44,717 bases of DNA from Deltaproteobacteria bacterium (GCA_016934695.1 JAFGSH010000089.1:1-44717), one strand, 5' to 3'; counted from the stretch's first letter, positions 23,403-32,869 are shown. The notes: generated from the letters alone by a model not told the origin. Numbers and translations: made by a program.

Positions 23403-24185
23403 ATGAAGATAGACCGCAAGGGTTCGAAAGACCAGGGGGGCAAGTGGCTTTTAACCTTCAACGATATGGTGACGCTGCTCCTCACGTTCTTTGTCCTCGT
23501 CCTTTCGCTCTCGAAGCTTGACGTCCCGAAGGTGAGACAGGCGTCGTATTCCATACGGGCCATATTCAATCTGTCGGAACACGGACCGGAAGCGGATGTA
23601 GAGATCTTTAAACCCTTCGTCGTTCCCATGGGGGGCAGAAACCTGAAATTCGAGAGGGAGAAGAGGGAACTGGCCGAACGTATCAATGCAGTGGCGCAGG
23701 CCGTCGCAAAGACGGCAGGGGAAGGCGCCGCCGCCGCCCCGGGGGAGGGAGGAATCTTCTCCTGGAGGAGCGTCATGGAGGCCCGGGTAGTGGATGAGGG
23801 GGTCTCCGTCGCCCTGGGGGAGAAACTGCTCTTCGAGACGGGGAACGCCGAGATTGAAGAGAGGAATATGCCGGCCCTCAAGGCCCTCTCCTCCATCCTC
23901 CGGGAGATCGATTGCCGGGTGATGGTGGAGGGGAATACGGACGAGGTCCCCATCAAGAACGAGAGGTTTCCGTCCAATTGGGAGCTTTCGGTAGGGCGGG
24001 CCGTCAGTGTCGTCAAGTATTTTATCTCCGAAGGCTCCGTTCCTCCGGAGAGGCTCTCGGCAGCAGGGTATGCGGATTCAAGGCCGCGGTTTCCGGCCGT
24101 GAACGACCGGAACAGAGAGCTGAACAGGAGGGTGGAGGTCCTTTTGATGTTAAACAGGGATGAAGGAGGGCGCAGTAATGGCTGA
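23403..24185 (+). CDS. motB: Flagellar motor stator protein MotB
   Basis: 260 residues from the ATG at 23403 (ribosome site GGGGAGG). The single membrane helix LLTFNDMVTLLLTFFVLVLS carries the ion-binding aspartate (Asp21) in the expected place. The C-terminal OmpA-type domain has VEGNTDEVPIKNERFPSNWE and LSAAGYADSRP for binding peptidoglycan. Between them lies a plug/linker of about 120 residues. It overlaps fliL by 8 bases. This is the functional MotB of the pair by residue content. Confidence 0.93.
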   Translation: MKIDRKGSKDQGGKWLLTFNDMVTLLLTFFVLVLSLSKLDVPKVRQASYSIRAIFNLSEHGPEADVEIFKPFVVPMGGRNLKFEREKRELAERINAVAQAVAKTAGEGAAAAPGEGGIFSWRSVMEARVVDEGVSVALGEKLLFETGNAEIEERNMPALKALSSILREIDCRVMVEGNTDEVPIKNERFPSNWELSVGRAVSVVKYFISEGSVPPERLSAAGYADSRPRFPAVNDRNRELNRRVEVLLMLNRDEGGRSNG

Positions 24186-24660
24186 AGAAGAACGGGAAGA
24201 ACAACAGGAGGAGCAAAGCCCCAAGAAGAGGAAGAAATCCATTGTCAAGTGGATTATCCTGGCCGTTGTGGTGGTGTTCCTCGGCGCCGGAGGTTTTGTG
24301 GGGTGGAAGTACTATATATCCGGGGCGTCTGATTCGGAGAAGGCCGAGGTTGCCCAGACTCCCGGCATCTGGTCCATGGGTTCCGTGGTCGTCAATCTGA
24401 TGGATGATAACGGTGAGCGGTACCTGAAGACGACGATCCAGATCGAGGTATCCAGCCAGGAGGGTGTGGACGAACTCGAGCTGCTGAAGCCGAAGATATC
24501 GGACAGCATCTTGGTGCTCCTCTCGTCCAAGAGCTATAAAGAGATAGCGGGTTTCGAGGGAAAGCAGGCCCTCCGAGACGAGATCGCCGTACGCCTGAAC
24601 CGTTATCTGTCGAAGGGGCAGGTCAAGAGGGTCTACTTTACGGAGTTCCTCATCCAGTAG
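24178..24660 (+). CDS. fliL: Flagellar basal body-associated protein FliL
   Basis: 160 residues from the ATG at 24178 with GGAGGG 8 bases upstream. An acidic/basic cytoplasmic N-terminus is followed by one membrane helix (WIILAVVVVFLGAGGFVGW) and the periplasmic FliL domain (VVNLMDDNGERYLKTTIQIEV, ending RVYFTEFLIQ). FliL rings surround MotB and support torque. It overlaps motB upstream. A second FliL-type gene lies at 34602. Confidence 0.95.
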   Translation: MAEEEREEQQEEQSPKKRKKSIVKWIILAVVVVFLGAGGFVGWKYYISGASDSEKAEVAQTPGIWSMGSVVVNLMDDNGERYLKTTIQIEVSSQEGVDELELLKPKISDSILVLLSSKSYKEIAGFEGKQALRDEIAVRLNRYLSKGQVKRVYFTEFLIQ

Positions 24661-24682
24661 TCCCCTGTCGGCGGGGTTTTTA
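24661..24682 (+). terminator. Weak hairpin with T-run between fliL and fliM
   Basis: CCCC-TGTCGGC-GGGG followed by TTTTT directly after the fliL stop. The stem is only 4 bases, so it would at most reduce read-through into fliM. Confidence 0.35.
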
Positions 24683-24715
24683 ACGTAGGTTGAGAAAACT
24701 GATGAGAGGGTACAG

Positions 24716-25717
24716 ATGTCCCAGGTACTGTCACAGGAAGAGGTGGATGCTCTCTTAAAGGGGGTATCGGACGGTGAGATTGAGACGGAGCAGGAAGAGG
24801 CGCATGATCCGTCAGAGATACGGCCATACGATCTGACCGGTCAGGATCGAGTGATCGATCAGAGGATGCCGACCCTGGAGATGGCGACCGAAAAATTCAC
24901 CAGGATATTCAGGTCGACGCTCTCGTCCCTGCTGAAGAAGATTGTCACCACCAGCGGCGTCTCGGTCAGTGTGGTCAAATACGCCAATTTCATAAAGACG
25001 ATCCCGGTCCCTGCGAGCCTCCATGTCTTTCAGATGAAGCCGCTGGGCGGCAGTTCGCTCCTGGTCATCGAGCCGCAGGTCGCCTTTACGCTGGTTGATC
25101 TCATCTTCGGGGGGTCCGGACGGGAGACCTTCAAGGTGGAGGGCCGGGATTTCACCCTCATAGAGAACAACCTCATCAAGAGGGTTGCGCTGAACGCGCT
25201 GTCCGATTTCGAGAAGGTGTGGGAGGCGATCATAGAGATCGACATCGTCTATCAGCGGTCGGAAACCAACCCGCAGTTTGTACAGCTCGTGACGCCCGAC
25301 GAGATTGTCGTTATCATGCAGTTTGAACTCGACATGGGGTTTTCTTCGGGGGAGATGACGTTCTGTATCCCCTATTCGACCATCGAGCCGATCAGGGACA
25401 AGCTGCACGTGACGTATCAGACGGAGGTGCTTGAGGTCGACAAAAAGTGGGTGGGGAAGTTTGCCGAGAGACTGAAGACTTCGCAGGTGACCCTGAGCGT
25501 CGAGCTGGGGCAGGCGAAACTGAGCGGAAGGGAAGTCGTAAACCTGAAGAGAGGGGATGTGATTCCCTTGGAGCGGCATTACCGTGACAACCTGGATGTG
25601 TATGTCGAGGATGTCCTCAAATTCAAGGGACAGCCGGGAAGTTACAAGGGCAACCAGGCGGTCGAGATCTTTGAGTTGATCGATAAGAAAGGGGTGTATG
25701 AGCATGGGACAGAATGA
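24716..25717 (+). CDS. fliM: Flagellar motor switch protein FliM
   Basis: 333 residues. FliM is a C-ring subunit that binds CheY-P. The N-terminal CheY-binding motif LSQEEVDALLKGV is present, the middle CheC-like domain has KPLGGSSLLVIEPQVAF and LVDLIFGGSGRE, and the C-terminus is a SpoA-like domain (VTLSVELGQAKLSGREVVNLKRGDVI). It overlaps fliN by 20 bases. Confidence 0.97.
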   Translation: MSQVLSQEEVDALLKGVSDGEIETEQEEAHDPSEIRPYDLTGQDRVIDQRMPTLEMATEKFTRIFRSTLSSLLKKIVTTSGVSVSVVKYANFIKTIPVPASLHVFQMKPLGGSSLLVIEPQVAFTLVDLIFGGSGRETFKVEGRDFTLIENNLIKRVALNALSDFEKVWEAIIEIDIVYQRSETNPQFVQLVTPDEIVVIMQFELDMGFSSGEMTFCIPYSTIEPIRDKLHVTYQTEVLEVDKKWVGKFAERLKTSQVTLSVELGQAKLSGREVVNLKRGDVIPLERHYRDNLDVYVEDVLKFKGQPGSYKGNQAVEIFELIDKKGVYEHGTE

Positions 25718-26261
25718 GCTTGAGGAAGAAGTACGGGAGGCGAAAGAGCCTGAAGGGGTCGAGACGGACGGCGCCCAAGCTCAACCGGCTGAAACCGACG
25801 GCGCCCAGGCCGCCGAACCGGCTGAAACGGACGCTGCCCAGGCTGAGCAGGCTGGAGAGGAGCAGAAGACGGAGATGGATGAAGAGATCGGATGGGACGA
25901 TGTCCAGGATGAACTGGCGGCGGGGGCACACCCGCCTGCGGAACGAGAGGTCAGCAGCGTCAGGTTCAAGGAGATGCAGAAGGGTGACGTGGGTGAATCG
26001 CTGCTGGATATAGATTTTATTCTGGATATCCCCCTTACCGTGTCCGTCGAACTCGGCAGGGGAAAGATGATGATCAGCGAACTGCTGAAACTGGGGCGGG
26101 GTTCGATCGTGGAACTGTCGAAACTTGCCGGAGAACCGCTGGATGTCTTTGTAAACAATCGATTGATAGCCATGGGCGAGGTGGTCGTGGCCAATGAGAA
26201 ATTCGGGATCCGGCTGACCGATGTCGTCCCCCATGCCGAGAGAATCGACAAGCTGAAATAA
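25698..26261 (+). CDS. fliN: Flagellar motor switch protein FliN
   Basis: 187 residues from the ATG at 25698 (25704 is an alternative). The last 80 residues are the FliN SpoA domain (DIPLTVSVELGRGKMMISELLKLGRGSIVEL, here as two adjoining strands, then VFVNNRLIAMGEVVVANEKFGIRLTD in pieces). The N-terminal 100 residues are acidic and contain three repeats of a 10-11 residue unit beginning ETDGAQA (bases 25761-25853), longer than in enterobacterial FliN. C-ring component with FliM. Confidence 0.96.
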   Translation: MSMGQNELEEEVREAKEPEGVETDGAQAQPAETDGAQAAEPAETDAAQAEQAGEEQKTEMDEEIGWDDVQDELAAGAHPPAEREVSSVRFKEMQKGDVGESLLDIDFILDIPLTVSVELGRGKMMISELLKLGRGSIVELSKLAGEPLDVFVNNRLIAMGEVVVANEKFGIRLTDVVPHAERIDKLK

Positions 26262-26276
26262 CGATCTGGAGACGCC

Positions 26277-26648
26277 ATGGATTCACCGGAACTGTTTTCC
26301 TCTCTCCTGAAGATCGTATCGGCCCTCGCCGTCACGGTCGGTATCATGATCGTGACCGCGTACCTGTTCAAGAAGATCGTGAGGGGAGGAGGGGGAGGAA
26401 TCAACAGAGAGCTGGTACGGGTTCTGTCTTCCCAGTACCTGGGCCCCAAGAGCAGCATCATGCTTGTTGACGTACTGGGACATGTACTGGTGATCGGAAT
26501 CTCAGGCGGCGCGATATCTCTGCTGACAGAGATCGCGGACTCCGAGGCGCTGGAGCAGCTCAAGGAGATCCGGGGTCAGAAAGGCAGGGGCGCCTCGTTC
26601 TCCGATTACCTGAAGGGTTATTTAAAGAGGTCGCGTCTTGATTCCTGA
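26277..26648 (+). CDS. fliO: Flagellar biosynthesis protein FliO
   Basis: 123 residues. FliO assists assembly of the FliP ring. One N-terminal membrane helix (IVSALAVTVGIMIVTAYLF) is followed by a cytoplasmic domain with the family segment QYLGPKSSIMLVDVLGHVLVIG. It lies between fliN and fliP as usual and overlaps fliP by 11 bases. Confidence 0.9.
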   Translation: MDSPELFSSLLKIVSALAVTVGIMIVTAYLFKKIVRGGGGGINRELVRVLSSQYLGPKSSIMLVDVLGHVLVIGISGGAISLLTEIADSEALEQLKEIRGQKGRGASFSDYLKGYLKRSRLDS

Positions 26649-27483
26649 CAAGTCGGCACGAGACATCACGAGGGAAGCGCACCCGCCCGAAGCGGAATTT
26701 TGGAGACCACACCGGGCCTCCAGGAGATGGAGATATCTTCTCTTCGGTATCCTGGCGCTCTGTATAGTGTTTCTCCTTGCGGGTTCTTCCTGGGGCGAAC
26801 CGCTCTCCGTCCCCTCGATACACCTGAGCGTGGGGGACGGCGCGGATGAACCCGGCAAGGTAGCGGTCGTTCTCCAGCTTTTGTTCTTCCTGACAATCCT
26901 CTCCCTTGCCCCCGCGATACTGATCATGCTGACCTCCTTTACGCGGATCGTCGTCGTCCTCTCCCTGCTCCGTCATGCCCTGGGGACCCAGCAGATGCCC
27001 GCAAACCAGATTGTCATCGGACTGGCCCTCTTCCTGACCTTCTTCATCATGACCCCCGTCTGGAATACCGTGAATTCGCAGGCGCTGCAACCCTATCTCC
27101 AGGAGGAGATATCGGCGGAAAAGGCCTTCGACCGGGCGGCGCTGCCCATCAAGGAATTCATGCTGAAGCAGACCAGGGAAAAGGATATCGCACTCTTCGT
27201 CAGGATCTCGAGGGAAGATCGGCCGCAGACCTCCGATGACATCAGGCTTCCCGTCCTGATCCCCGCCTTCGTGATCAGCGAGCTGAAGACGGCCTTTCAG
27301 ATCGGGTTCATGATCTATCTCCCCTTTCTGATACTGGACATGGTTATTGCCAGCGTTCTCTTGTCGATGGGCATGATGATGCTGCCGCCGATCATGATCA
27401 GCCTCCCCTTCAAGCTCCTTCTCTTCGTGCTGGTTGACGGGTGGAACCTGATCGTCGGTTCCCTCGTTCAAAGTTTTCTGTAG
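26638..27483 (+). CDS. fliP: Flagellar export gate protein FliP
   Basis: 281 residues from a TTG at 26638, the only plausible start; AAGAGG lies about 7 bases upstream. FliP is the core of the export gate. A signal-peptide-like helix (residues 34-52, ending SSWGEP) precedes a periplasmic segment and the family core: LAPAILIMLTSFTRIVVVL, then LRHALGTQQMPANQIVIG and FVISELKTAFQIGFMIYLPF. The N-terminal 30 residues before the signal helix are longer than usual. Confidence 0.96.
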   Translation: MIPDKSARDITREAHPPEAEFWRPHRASRRWRYLLFGILALCIVFLLAGSSWGEPLSVPSIHLSVGDGADEPGKVAVVLQLLFFLTILSLAPAILIMLTSFTRIVVVLSLLRHALGTQQMPANQIVIGLALFLTFFIMTPVWNTVNSQALQPYLQEEISAEKAFDRAALPIKEFMLKQTREKDIALFVRISREDRPQTSDDIRLPVLIPAFVISELKTAFQIGFMIYLPFLILDMVIASVLLSMGMMMLPPIMISLPFKLLLFVLVDGWNLIVGSLVQSFL

Positions 27484-27487
27484 GGGG

Positions 27488-27763
27488 ATGCGCATGTCTG
27501 TCGATCTGGTTATTGGACTGATGGCCGAGGCCGTGAAGGTCACCCTGCTGCTCTCAGCCCCCATGCTTGTGGTGGGCCTGATCGTCGGTCTGATTGTCAG
27601 CATCTTCCAGGCCGTCACCCAGATTCAGGAGATGACGCTGACCTTCGTTCCCAAGATCGTCGCCGTCATGGTGGCACTGATCGTCGCGCTTCCCTGGATG
27701 CTCAATCTTGTCGTGACGTATACCCAGAAACTCTTTCAATCCATACCGATGTACATACGATAG
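27488..27763 (+). CDS. fliQ: Flagellar export gate protein FliQ
   Basis: 91 residues, two membrane helices. The pattern LLSAPMLVVGLIVGLIVSIFQ and TQIQEMTLTFVPKIVAVM is diagnostic. It starts four bases after fliP. ATG 27494 is an alternative start. Confidence 0.96.
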   Translation: MRMSVDLVIGLMAEAVKVTLLLSAPMLVVGLIVGLIVSIFQAVTQIQEMTLTFVPKIVAVMVALIVALPWMLNLVVTYTQKLFQSIPMYIR

Positions 27764-27772
27764 GGGATCGGG

Positions 27773-28543
27773 GTGCAGATACCGAACGTAACCGCAGAAC
27801 AGGTAGAGGCCTTTGTCTTCGTATTCCTGAGGGTGAGCGCGATCGTTGTGACCATGCCCATCTTCGGAGCCGGCTCGGCCCCCCCGAGGGTAAAGGCGGG
27901 CCTGTCCCTGATGATCGCTTTTCTCATCTTCCCCTTTGTCGAGATCAACTCCCCGCCGCCCGAGATCCTGCCGCTGATCATCAGGATGTTCGGAGAGGTG
28001 ATGATCGGGGTCATCATCGGCTTCGTGGGGCGGCTGATCTTTGCCGGCATCCAGCTGGCGGGGCAGCTTGCCGGTTTTCAGATGGGATTCGCCATCGTCA
28101 ATGTGTTCGATCCCCTCACCAGCTCCCAGGTATCGATTGTGGCCCAGTTTCACTACCTGCTGGCTGTCCTGGTATTTCTCGCTGTTGACGGGCATCACGT
28201 CTTTTTGTGCGCCATGGCCGACAGCTACCGCCTTGCCCCTCCCTTTGATTTTTACTTTTCGGGGGAACTGGCGCAGGCCGTCGCCGGGCTCGCAAAGGAT
28301 ATCTTCATCATCGCCATCAAGGCGGGCGCCCCGGCTGTTGCCGTGCTCCTGATGGTCGATATCGGGTTCGGACTGATCGCCAGGACCGTTCCCCAGATCA
28401 ACATCCTGATCGTCGGATTCCCCGTGAAGATAGCGATGGGGCTGATCGGCATCGGGCTCTCTCTCCCCCTCGTTGTCCGGATGCTGGGGAACATCTTTCT
28501 CGGTTTTGGAGGCAGACTGCACGATCTCCTGCGTCTGATGTGA
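27773..28543 (+). CDS. fliR: Flagellar export gate protein FliR
   Basis: 256 residues from a GTG at 27773. A multi-helix membrane protein that completes the FliPQR gate. Family features include FVFVFLRVSAIVVTMPIFG near the start, LAGFQMGFAIVNVFDPLT, and the C-terminal PQINILIVGFPVKI. Normal length. Confidence 0.96.
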   Translation: MQIPNVTAEQVEAFVFVFLRVSAIVVTMPIFGAGSAPPRVKAGLSLMIAFLIFPFVEINSPPPEILPLIIRMFGEVMIGVIIGFVGRLIFAGIQLAGQLAGFQMGFAIVNVFDPLTSSQVSIVAQFHYLLAVLVFLAVDGHHVFLCAMADSYRLAPPFDFYFSGELAQAVAGLAKDIFIIAIKAGAPAVAVLLMVDIGFGLIARTVPQINILIVGFPVKIAMGLIGIGLSLPLVVRMLGNIFLGFGGRLHDLLRLM

Positions 28544-28602
28544 TGATTTTTTGACACGACCGTCAGCGGATGGACGGGATGATCCCATGAGGGTTTTTGA
28601 GC

Positions 28603-29673
28603 GTGGCCGAACAGAATAAAGATCAGGAAAAGACCGAACGAGCTACTCCCAAGAAGCGGGAAAAGGCGCGCCAAAAGGGGCAGGTGGCCAAGAGTCGCGA
28701 GGCCTCGTCCGTGGCTGTCCTCCTGGCGGGGCTCGTCTTCTTCTGGCTCGGTTCGGCCTGGATGGGGGAGAGGATCATGGTCCTCACCCGGTGGTCGATC
28801 ACCCAGTCTTCCTGGTTCGGTGTCGATTGCTCCAATATCCAGTCCCTCACGATCGATGTTATCTACAGAAGTCTTGTCATGGTTTCCCCGCTCTTTCTGG
28901 CGGCACTCTTCGTGGGTCTGGTCGTCAACTTCCTCCAGGTCGGGTTCGTCCTCTCCGCGGAGGCAGTTCAGCCGAAATTTTCAAAGATCGACCCGATTCA
29001 GGGGGCCATCAGGCTGTTTTCCCTCAGGTCTCTCGTGGAGCTGGTGAAGAATATCTTCAAACTTCTGGTCGTCGGTTTCGCGGTCTATCTCATTGTGAGG
29101 GGAGAGGCGGAGCGGTTCGTCCTCCTCGTGGATCAGAGCGTGTGGGGTATCCTCCTGTACATATCGAGGGTCGCATTCAAGATTATCCTCAGCGTCTGCC
29201 TCGTGCTGATCGTCCTGGCCGTGTTCGACTACCTCTATCAGAAGTGGGAGTTCGAAAAGGAGATGAGGATGACGAAGCAGGAGGTCAAGGACGAGTCCAA
29301 ACAGTCGGAGGGGGATCCTCTCGTCAAGGCACGGATACGGCGTCTCCAGAGAGATGCGGCCAGAAAGAGGATGATGGCGAATGTTCCCAAGGCGGATGTG
29401 GTCATCACCAACCCTACCCATCTTGCCGTGGCGCTCATCTACGATCAGGAGCGCATGTCGGCGCCGAAGGTGATTGCAAAGGGGGCAGGATTTATTGCCG
29501 AGAATATCAGGGGGATAGCGAGAAAGAACCATATTCCCATCGTGAACAACAAGCCGCTGGCACAGGTATTGTATAAGAAGGTGGGTGTGGATGAGGTGAT
29601 ACCGGTCAATCTGTACCGGGCGGTCGCCGAGGTCCTGGCGTTTGTTTACAATATACAGAGGAACCAGAGATAG
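28603..29673 (+). CDS. flhB: Flagellar export switch protein FlhB
   Basis: 356 residues from a GTG at 28603; a TTG at 28597 is also possible. FlhB controls the switch from rod/hook to filament substrates. The N-terminus has KTERATPKKREKARQKGQV, followed by four membrane helices, then the cytoplasmic domain with the self-cleavage motif NPTH (Asn270). The tail ends VPVNLYRAVAEVL-like sequence. A TGAC-N6-GTCA dyad lies about 45 bases upstream. A second gene for only the C-terminal part lies at 38031. Confidence 0.97.
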   Translation: MAEQNKDQEKTERATPKKREKARQKGQVAKSREASSVAVLLAGLVFFWLGSAWMGERIMVLTRWSITQSSWFGVDCSNIQSLTIDVIYRSLVMVSPLFLAALFVGLVVNFLQVGFVLSAEAVQPKFSKIDPIQGAIRLFSLRSLVELVKNIFKLLVVGFAVYLIVRGEAERFVLLVDQSVWGILLYISRVAFKIILSVCLVLIVLAVFDYLYQKWEFEKEMRMTKQEVKDESKQSEGDPLVKARIRRLQRDAARKRMMANVPKADVVITNPTHLAVALIYDQERMSAPKVIAKGAGFIAENIRGIARKNHIPIVNNKPLAQVLYKKVGVDEVIPVNLYRAVAEVLAFVYNIQRNQR

Positions 29674-29676
29674 AAA

Positions 29677-31767
29677 ATGGCACCATCGTACACTGAAACC
29701 ACCAGTTTCACCAGCCTGTTCCGGGGAAGCAACACGGCAATGGCCGCGGGGATAGCCGGCATCCTCCTGGTCATGATGATACCCATGCCCCCCTTCGCCC
29801 TCGATATCCTCCTCTCCTTCAGCATCACCTTCGCCCTCATCATCCTCCTGGTTTCCGTGTACGTGCCGCGGCCTCTCGATTTCTCCGTCTTCCCGTCCAT
29901 TCTCCTGATCGCGACGCTCCTCCGCCTGTCTCTCAATGTGGCCTCCACGCGTATCATCCTCCTCCATGGCAATGAGGGACCGGGGGCGGCTGGGCAGGTC
30001 ATCCAGGCATTCGGCGCGTTCGTCGTAGGCGGGAATTACGTGGTCGGCTTCATCGTATTTCTGGTCCTCGTCCTGATCAACTTCGTCGTGATCACCAAGG
30101 GTGCCACGAGGATTGCCGAGGTGGCGGCACGGTTCACCCTGGATGCGATGCCCGGGAAACAGATGAGCATTGATGCAGATCTCAACGCAGGACTGATCAG
30201 CGACGCGGAGGCGAGGCGTCGCCGGCGCGAGATCAGCCTGGAGGCGGATTTTTACGGTTCCATGGACGGTGCGAGCAAGTTCGTCAGGGGGGATGCGATT
30301 GCGGGTATCGTCATCACCATAACCAATATCCTCGGCGGTCTGATTATCGGTGTGATGCAGCAGGGGATGCCGGTGGCGGATGCCGCCCACACCTATACCC
30401 TTCTGACCGTAGGGGACGGGCTGGTCACCCAGGTTCCGGCGCTGATCGTATCGACCGCCGCCGGCATGCTGATCTCCCGGTCGACGGCCTCGGGCGATCT
30501 GAGCAAGGAGGTGGCGGCACAGGTCTTCGTCCAGCCGAAGGTGGTTGCCTCGGCTTCGGTCATTCTCCTGATATTCGGTTTGATCCCCGGCATGCCGAAG
30601 GTCTCTTTTCTGCTCCTCGCCCTCGCCTCGGGAATCGTCGCATACCGGACATTCAAGTCATCGCAGAAGGCCGCGGCAAAAACGGTGAAGGAGGAAGCGC
30701 CGGCCGACCGGCAGGCGGAATCCGTCGAGGCCCTCCTGCCCCTCGATTCCCTCGAACTTGAGGTGGGATACAGCCTGGTTCCCCTTGTCGATGCCTCGCA
30801 GGGAGGAGAGCTGCTCAAGAGGATCAAGGTCCTGAGGAGGCAGATGGCCGTCGAGATGGGGTTTATCATGCCCCCCGTTCATATACGGGATAACCTCCAG
30901 ATAAAGCCCGGTCAGTATGTTGTCAAGCTGAAGGGAGTCGAAGTGGCCCGGGGCGAGATACAGGCGGCTCATTACCTGGCGATAACCGCCGGGGATGAAG
31001 AGGCGAAGCTCGAGGGGATCAAGACGACGGAACCTTCCTTCGGCCTGCCTGCCGTCTGGATAGCCGAAAAGGATAAGGAGTCCGCTCAGGCGAAAGGGTT
31101 CGTCGTCGTCGATCCGGCCACCGTTGTTACCACCCATCTGACCGAGATCGTCAAGACACATGCGGGTGAACTGTTGGGGCGGCAGGACGTTCAATCTCTT
31201 CTGGACAACCTGGCGAATACCCATCCCAAGGTGGTGGAGGAGATCGTCCCGAAGATCGTTTCGCTCGGCACGCTCCAGAAGGTGCTCCAGAGACTCCTGA
31301 GGGAGAGGGTTTCCATACGGGATTTCCTGACGATATTGGAGACGGTGGCGGATTACGCTCCCCTGACGAAGAACGTCGATCTGTTGACCGGATATGTCCG
31401 GCAGACCTTGGCCAGACTGATAACCAGGGAATATCGGGACGCCGACGGAAACATAACCGTGATCATGATCTCTCCCGATATCGAGGACAGGATCGACAAG
31501 TCGGTTCAGCATGCGGAGCATGAATCATTCGTCGTGGCCGATCCCGTCCTCATCCAGAGAATGGTGAAAGGTCTCCAGAAATTCGTTGAGATCTTTGTCA
31601 GCAAGGGGCTGCCGCCGATCATCCTCTGCTCTCCCAATGTCAGGATGTATATCAGGAACATACTGGAAAAGTTCTTCCCCACGATCATTGTCCTTTCTCA
31701 CAACGAGATGACCCGTGACGTCAACATCAAATCTCTGGGGATGCTGGTGCTGAGCGATGCAGATTAA
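29677..31767 (+). CDS. flhA: Flagellar export gate protein FlhA
   Basis: 696 residues, the usual length. Eight membrane helices in the first 330 residues include the family motif LLRLSLNVASTRIIL, and a cytoplasmic loop contains AGLISDAEARRRRREI and SLEADFYGSMDGASKFVRGD. The C-terminal cytoplasmic domain binds chaperone-substrate pairs. It starts three bases after flhB and overlaps flhF by 11 bases. Confidence 0.98.
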   Translation: MAPSYTETTSFTSLFRGSNTAMAAGIAGILLVMMIPMPPFALDILLSFSITFALIILLVSVYVPRPLDFSVFPSILLIATLLRLSLNVASTRIILLHGNEGPGAAGQVIQAFGAFVVGGNYVVGFIVFLVLVLINFVVITKGATRIAEVAARFTLDAMPGKQMSIDADLNAGLISDAEARRRRREISLEADFYGSMDGASKFVRGDAIAGIVITITNILGGLIIGVMQQGMPVADAAHTYTLLTVGDGLVTQVPALIVSTAAGMLISRSTASGDLSKEVAAQVFVQPKVVASASVILLIFGLIPGMPKVSFLLLALASGIVAYRTFKSSQKAAAKTVKEEAPADRQAESVEALLPLDSLELEVGYSLVPLVDASQGGELLKRIKVLRRQMAVEMGFIMPPVHIRDNLQIKPGQYVVKLKGVEVARGEIQAAHYLAITAGDEEAKLEGIKTTEPSFGLPAVWIAEKDKESAQAKGFVVVDPATVVTTHLTEIVKTHAGELLGRQDVQSLLDNLANTHPKVVEEIVPKIVSLGTLQKVLQRLLRERVSIRDFLTILETVADYAPLTKNVDLLTGYVRQTLARLITREYRDADGNITVIMISPDIEDRIDKSVQHAEHESFVVADPVLIQRMVKGLQKFVEIFVSKGLPPIILCSPNVRMYIRNILEKFFPTIIVLSHNEMTRDVNIKSLGMLVLSDAD

Positions 31768-32869
31768 GAGATACGAGGCAGTGAGCACAAGCGAGGCCAT
31801 GAAGAAGATCAAGACGGATCTGGGCCCGGACGCCGTCGTGCTCTCCACCAGGAAACTTAAGGGGGGGATTGAGGTGGTTGCCGCCCGGGAGGGCTTCGGG
31901 CTGGAGACCGGAAAGGGAGAGATGGTGGAATCCGGGGCCCTCTCCCTCTTGAAGACGGAACTGGACCAGGTGAAGGCACTCATCCAGGATGTCAAAAGGG
32001 AGCGGGATGTCTGTGTCGAGCTTGCGGAATTGAAAGAGACCGTTGGCGTCCTTGTTGATGTCCTCGGCGTTCGGAGAGAAAAGAGCCTCCCCCCCGTACT
32101 GTCGAAGATTTACCACCATCTCATCTCGGTCGGCATATCGAAGGAGCGGACCTGCGCATTGTTAGAAGAGGTGAAGGGTTCCTGCCCACGGGATGCCCTG
32201 GGCGACTATTACCGGATGATGGGTGTTGTTGAGGATACGATACGGAAATCGATCACTCCTTCGTATAGGAAGCCGAAGCGGAAGAGACTCGTGGCCTTTG
32301 TCGGTCCCGCCGGTGAGGGGAAGACGACGACCCTGGCAAAGGTGGCGGCCCGTTCCCTGTTCGGAGAGAAACGCAGTGTGGGTGTCATAACGACGGATAC
32401 CTACCGGATAGGGGGGGCTGAACAGTTGAAGATATACACCGATATCATGGACGTCCCCATGGAGATCGCTTCCGAGCGGGAGGGGTTCAAAAGGGTGTTG
32501 CGCACGTTCTCCGACAGGGATGTCATACTGATCGATACGCCCGGGAAGGGTTCCCGGGGCGAGGGGTATGCACTGGGATTGAAGGGGTGCTGCTCGGCGG
32601 ATATCCCCCTGGAGATGAATCTTGTCCTGAGCATGACGTCGAGCCGCGAGAGTATCATGGATGCCGTGAGGGGATCCGGCGCCGATTATGACAATATCAT
32701 CTTTACCAAGCTGGATGACGCACGGAAATATGGTGTGATGTACGATGTCGTCGATTCCGTCGGCAAACCGGTGTCTTACATTGCCAACGGGCAGAACGTC
32801 CCCCGGGATTTGATGGAGATGGACCCCGCGGGCCTTGCGCGATTGATCGTTGAGAACGGAACGCATTGA
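31757..32869 (+). CDS. flhF: Flagellar SRP-like GTPase FlhF
   Basis: 370 residues. FlhF sets flagellar placement and number at the pole with FlhG. The N-terminal B domain starts MQIKRYEAVSTSEAMKKIK. The NG GTPase core has G1 GPAGEGKTTT (near residue 183), TTDTYRIGGAEQLKIY, G3 DTPGKG and G4 TKLDD. G1 and G3 differ slightly from the common GPTGVGKTTT and DTAGRS forms, but all nucleotide-binding residues remain. It overlaps flhA and is separated from flhG by 149 bases. Confidence 0.95.
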   Translation: MQIKRYEAVSTSEAMKKIKTDLGPDAVVLSTRKLKGGIEVVAAREGFGLETGKGEMVESGALSLLKTELDQVKALIQDVKRERDVCVELAELKETVGVLVDVLGVRREKSLPPVLSKIYHHLISVGISKERTCALLEEVKGSCPRDALGDYYRMMGVVEDTIRKSITPSYRKPKRKRLVAFVGPAGEGKTTTLAKVAARSLFGEKRSVGVITTDTYRIGGAEQLKIYTDIMDVPMEIASEREGFKRVLRTFSDRDVILIDTPGKGSRGEGYALGLKGCCSADIPLEMNLVLSMTSSRESIMDAVRGSGADYDNIIFTKLDDARKYGVMYDVVDSVGKPVSYIANGQNVPRDLMEMDPAGLARLIVENGTH

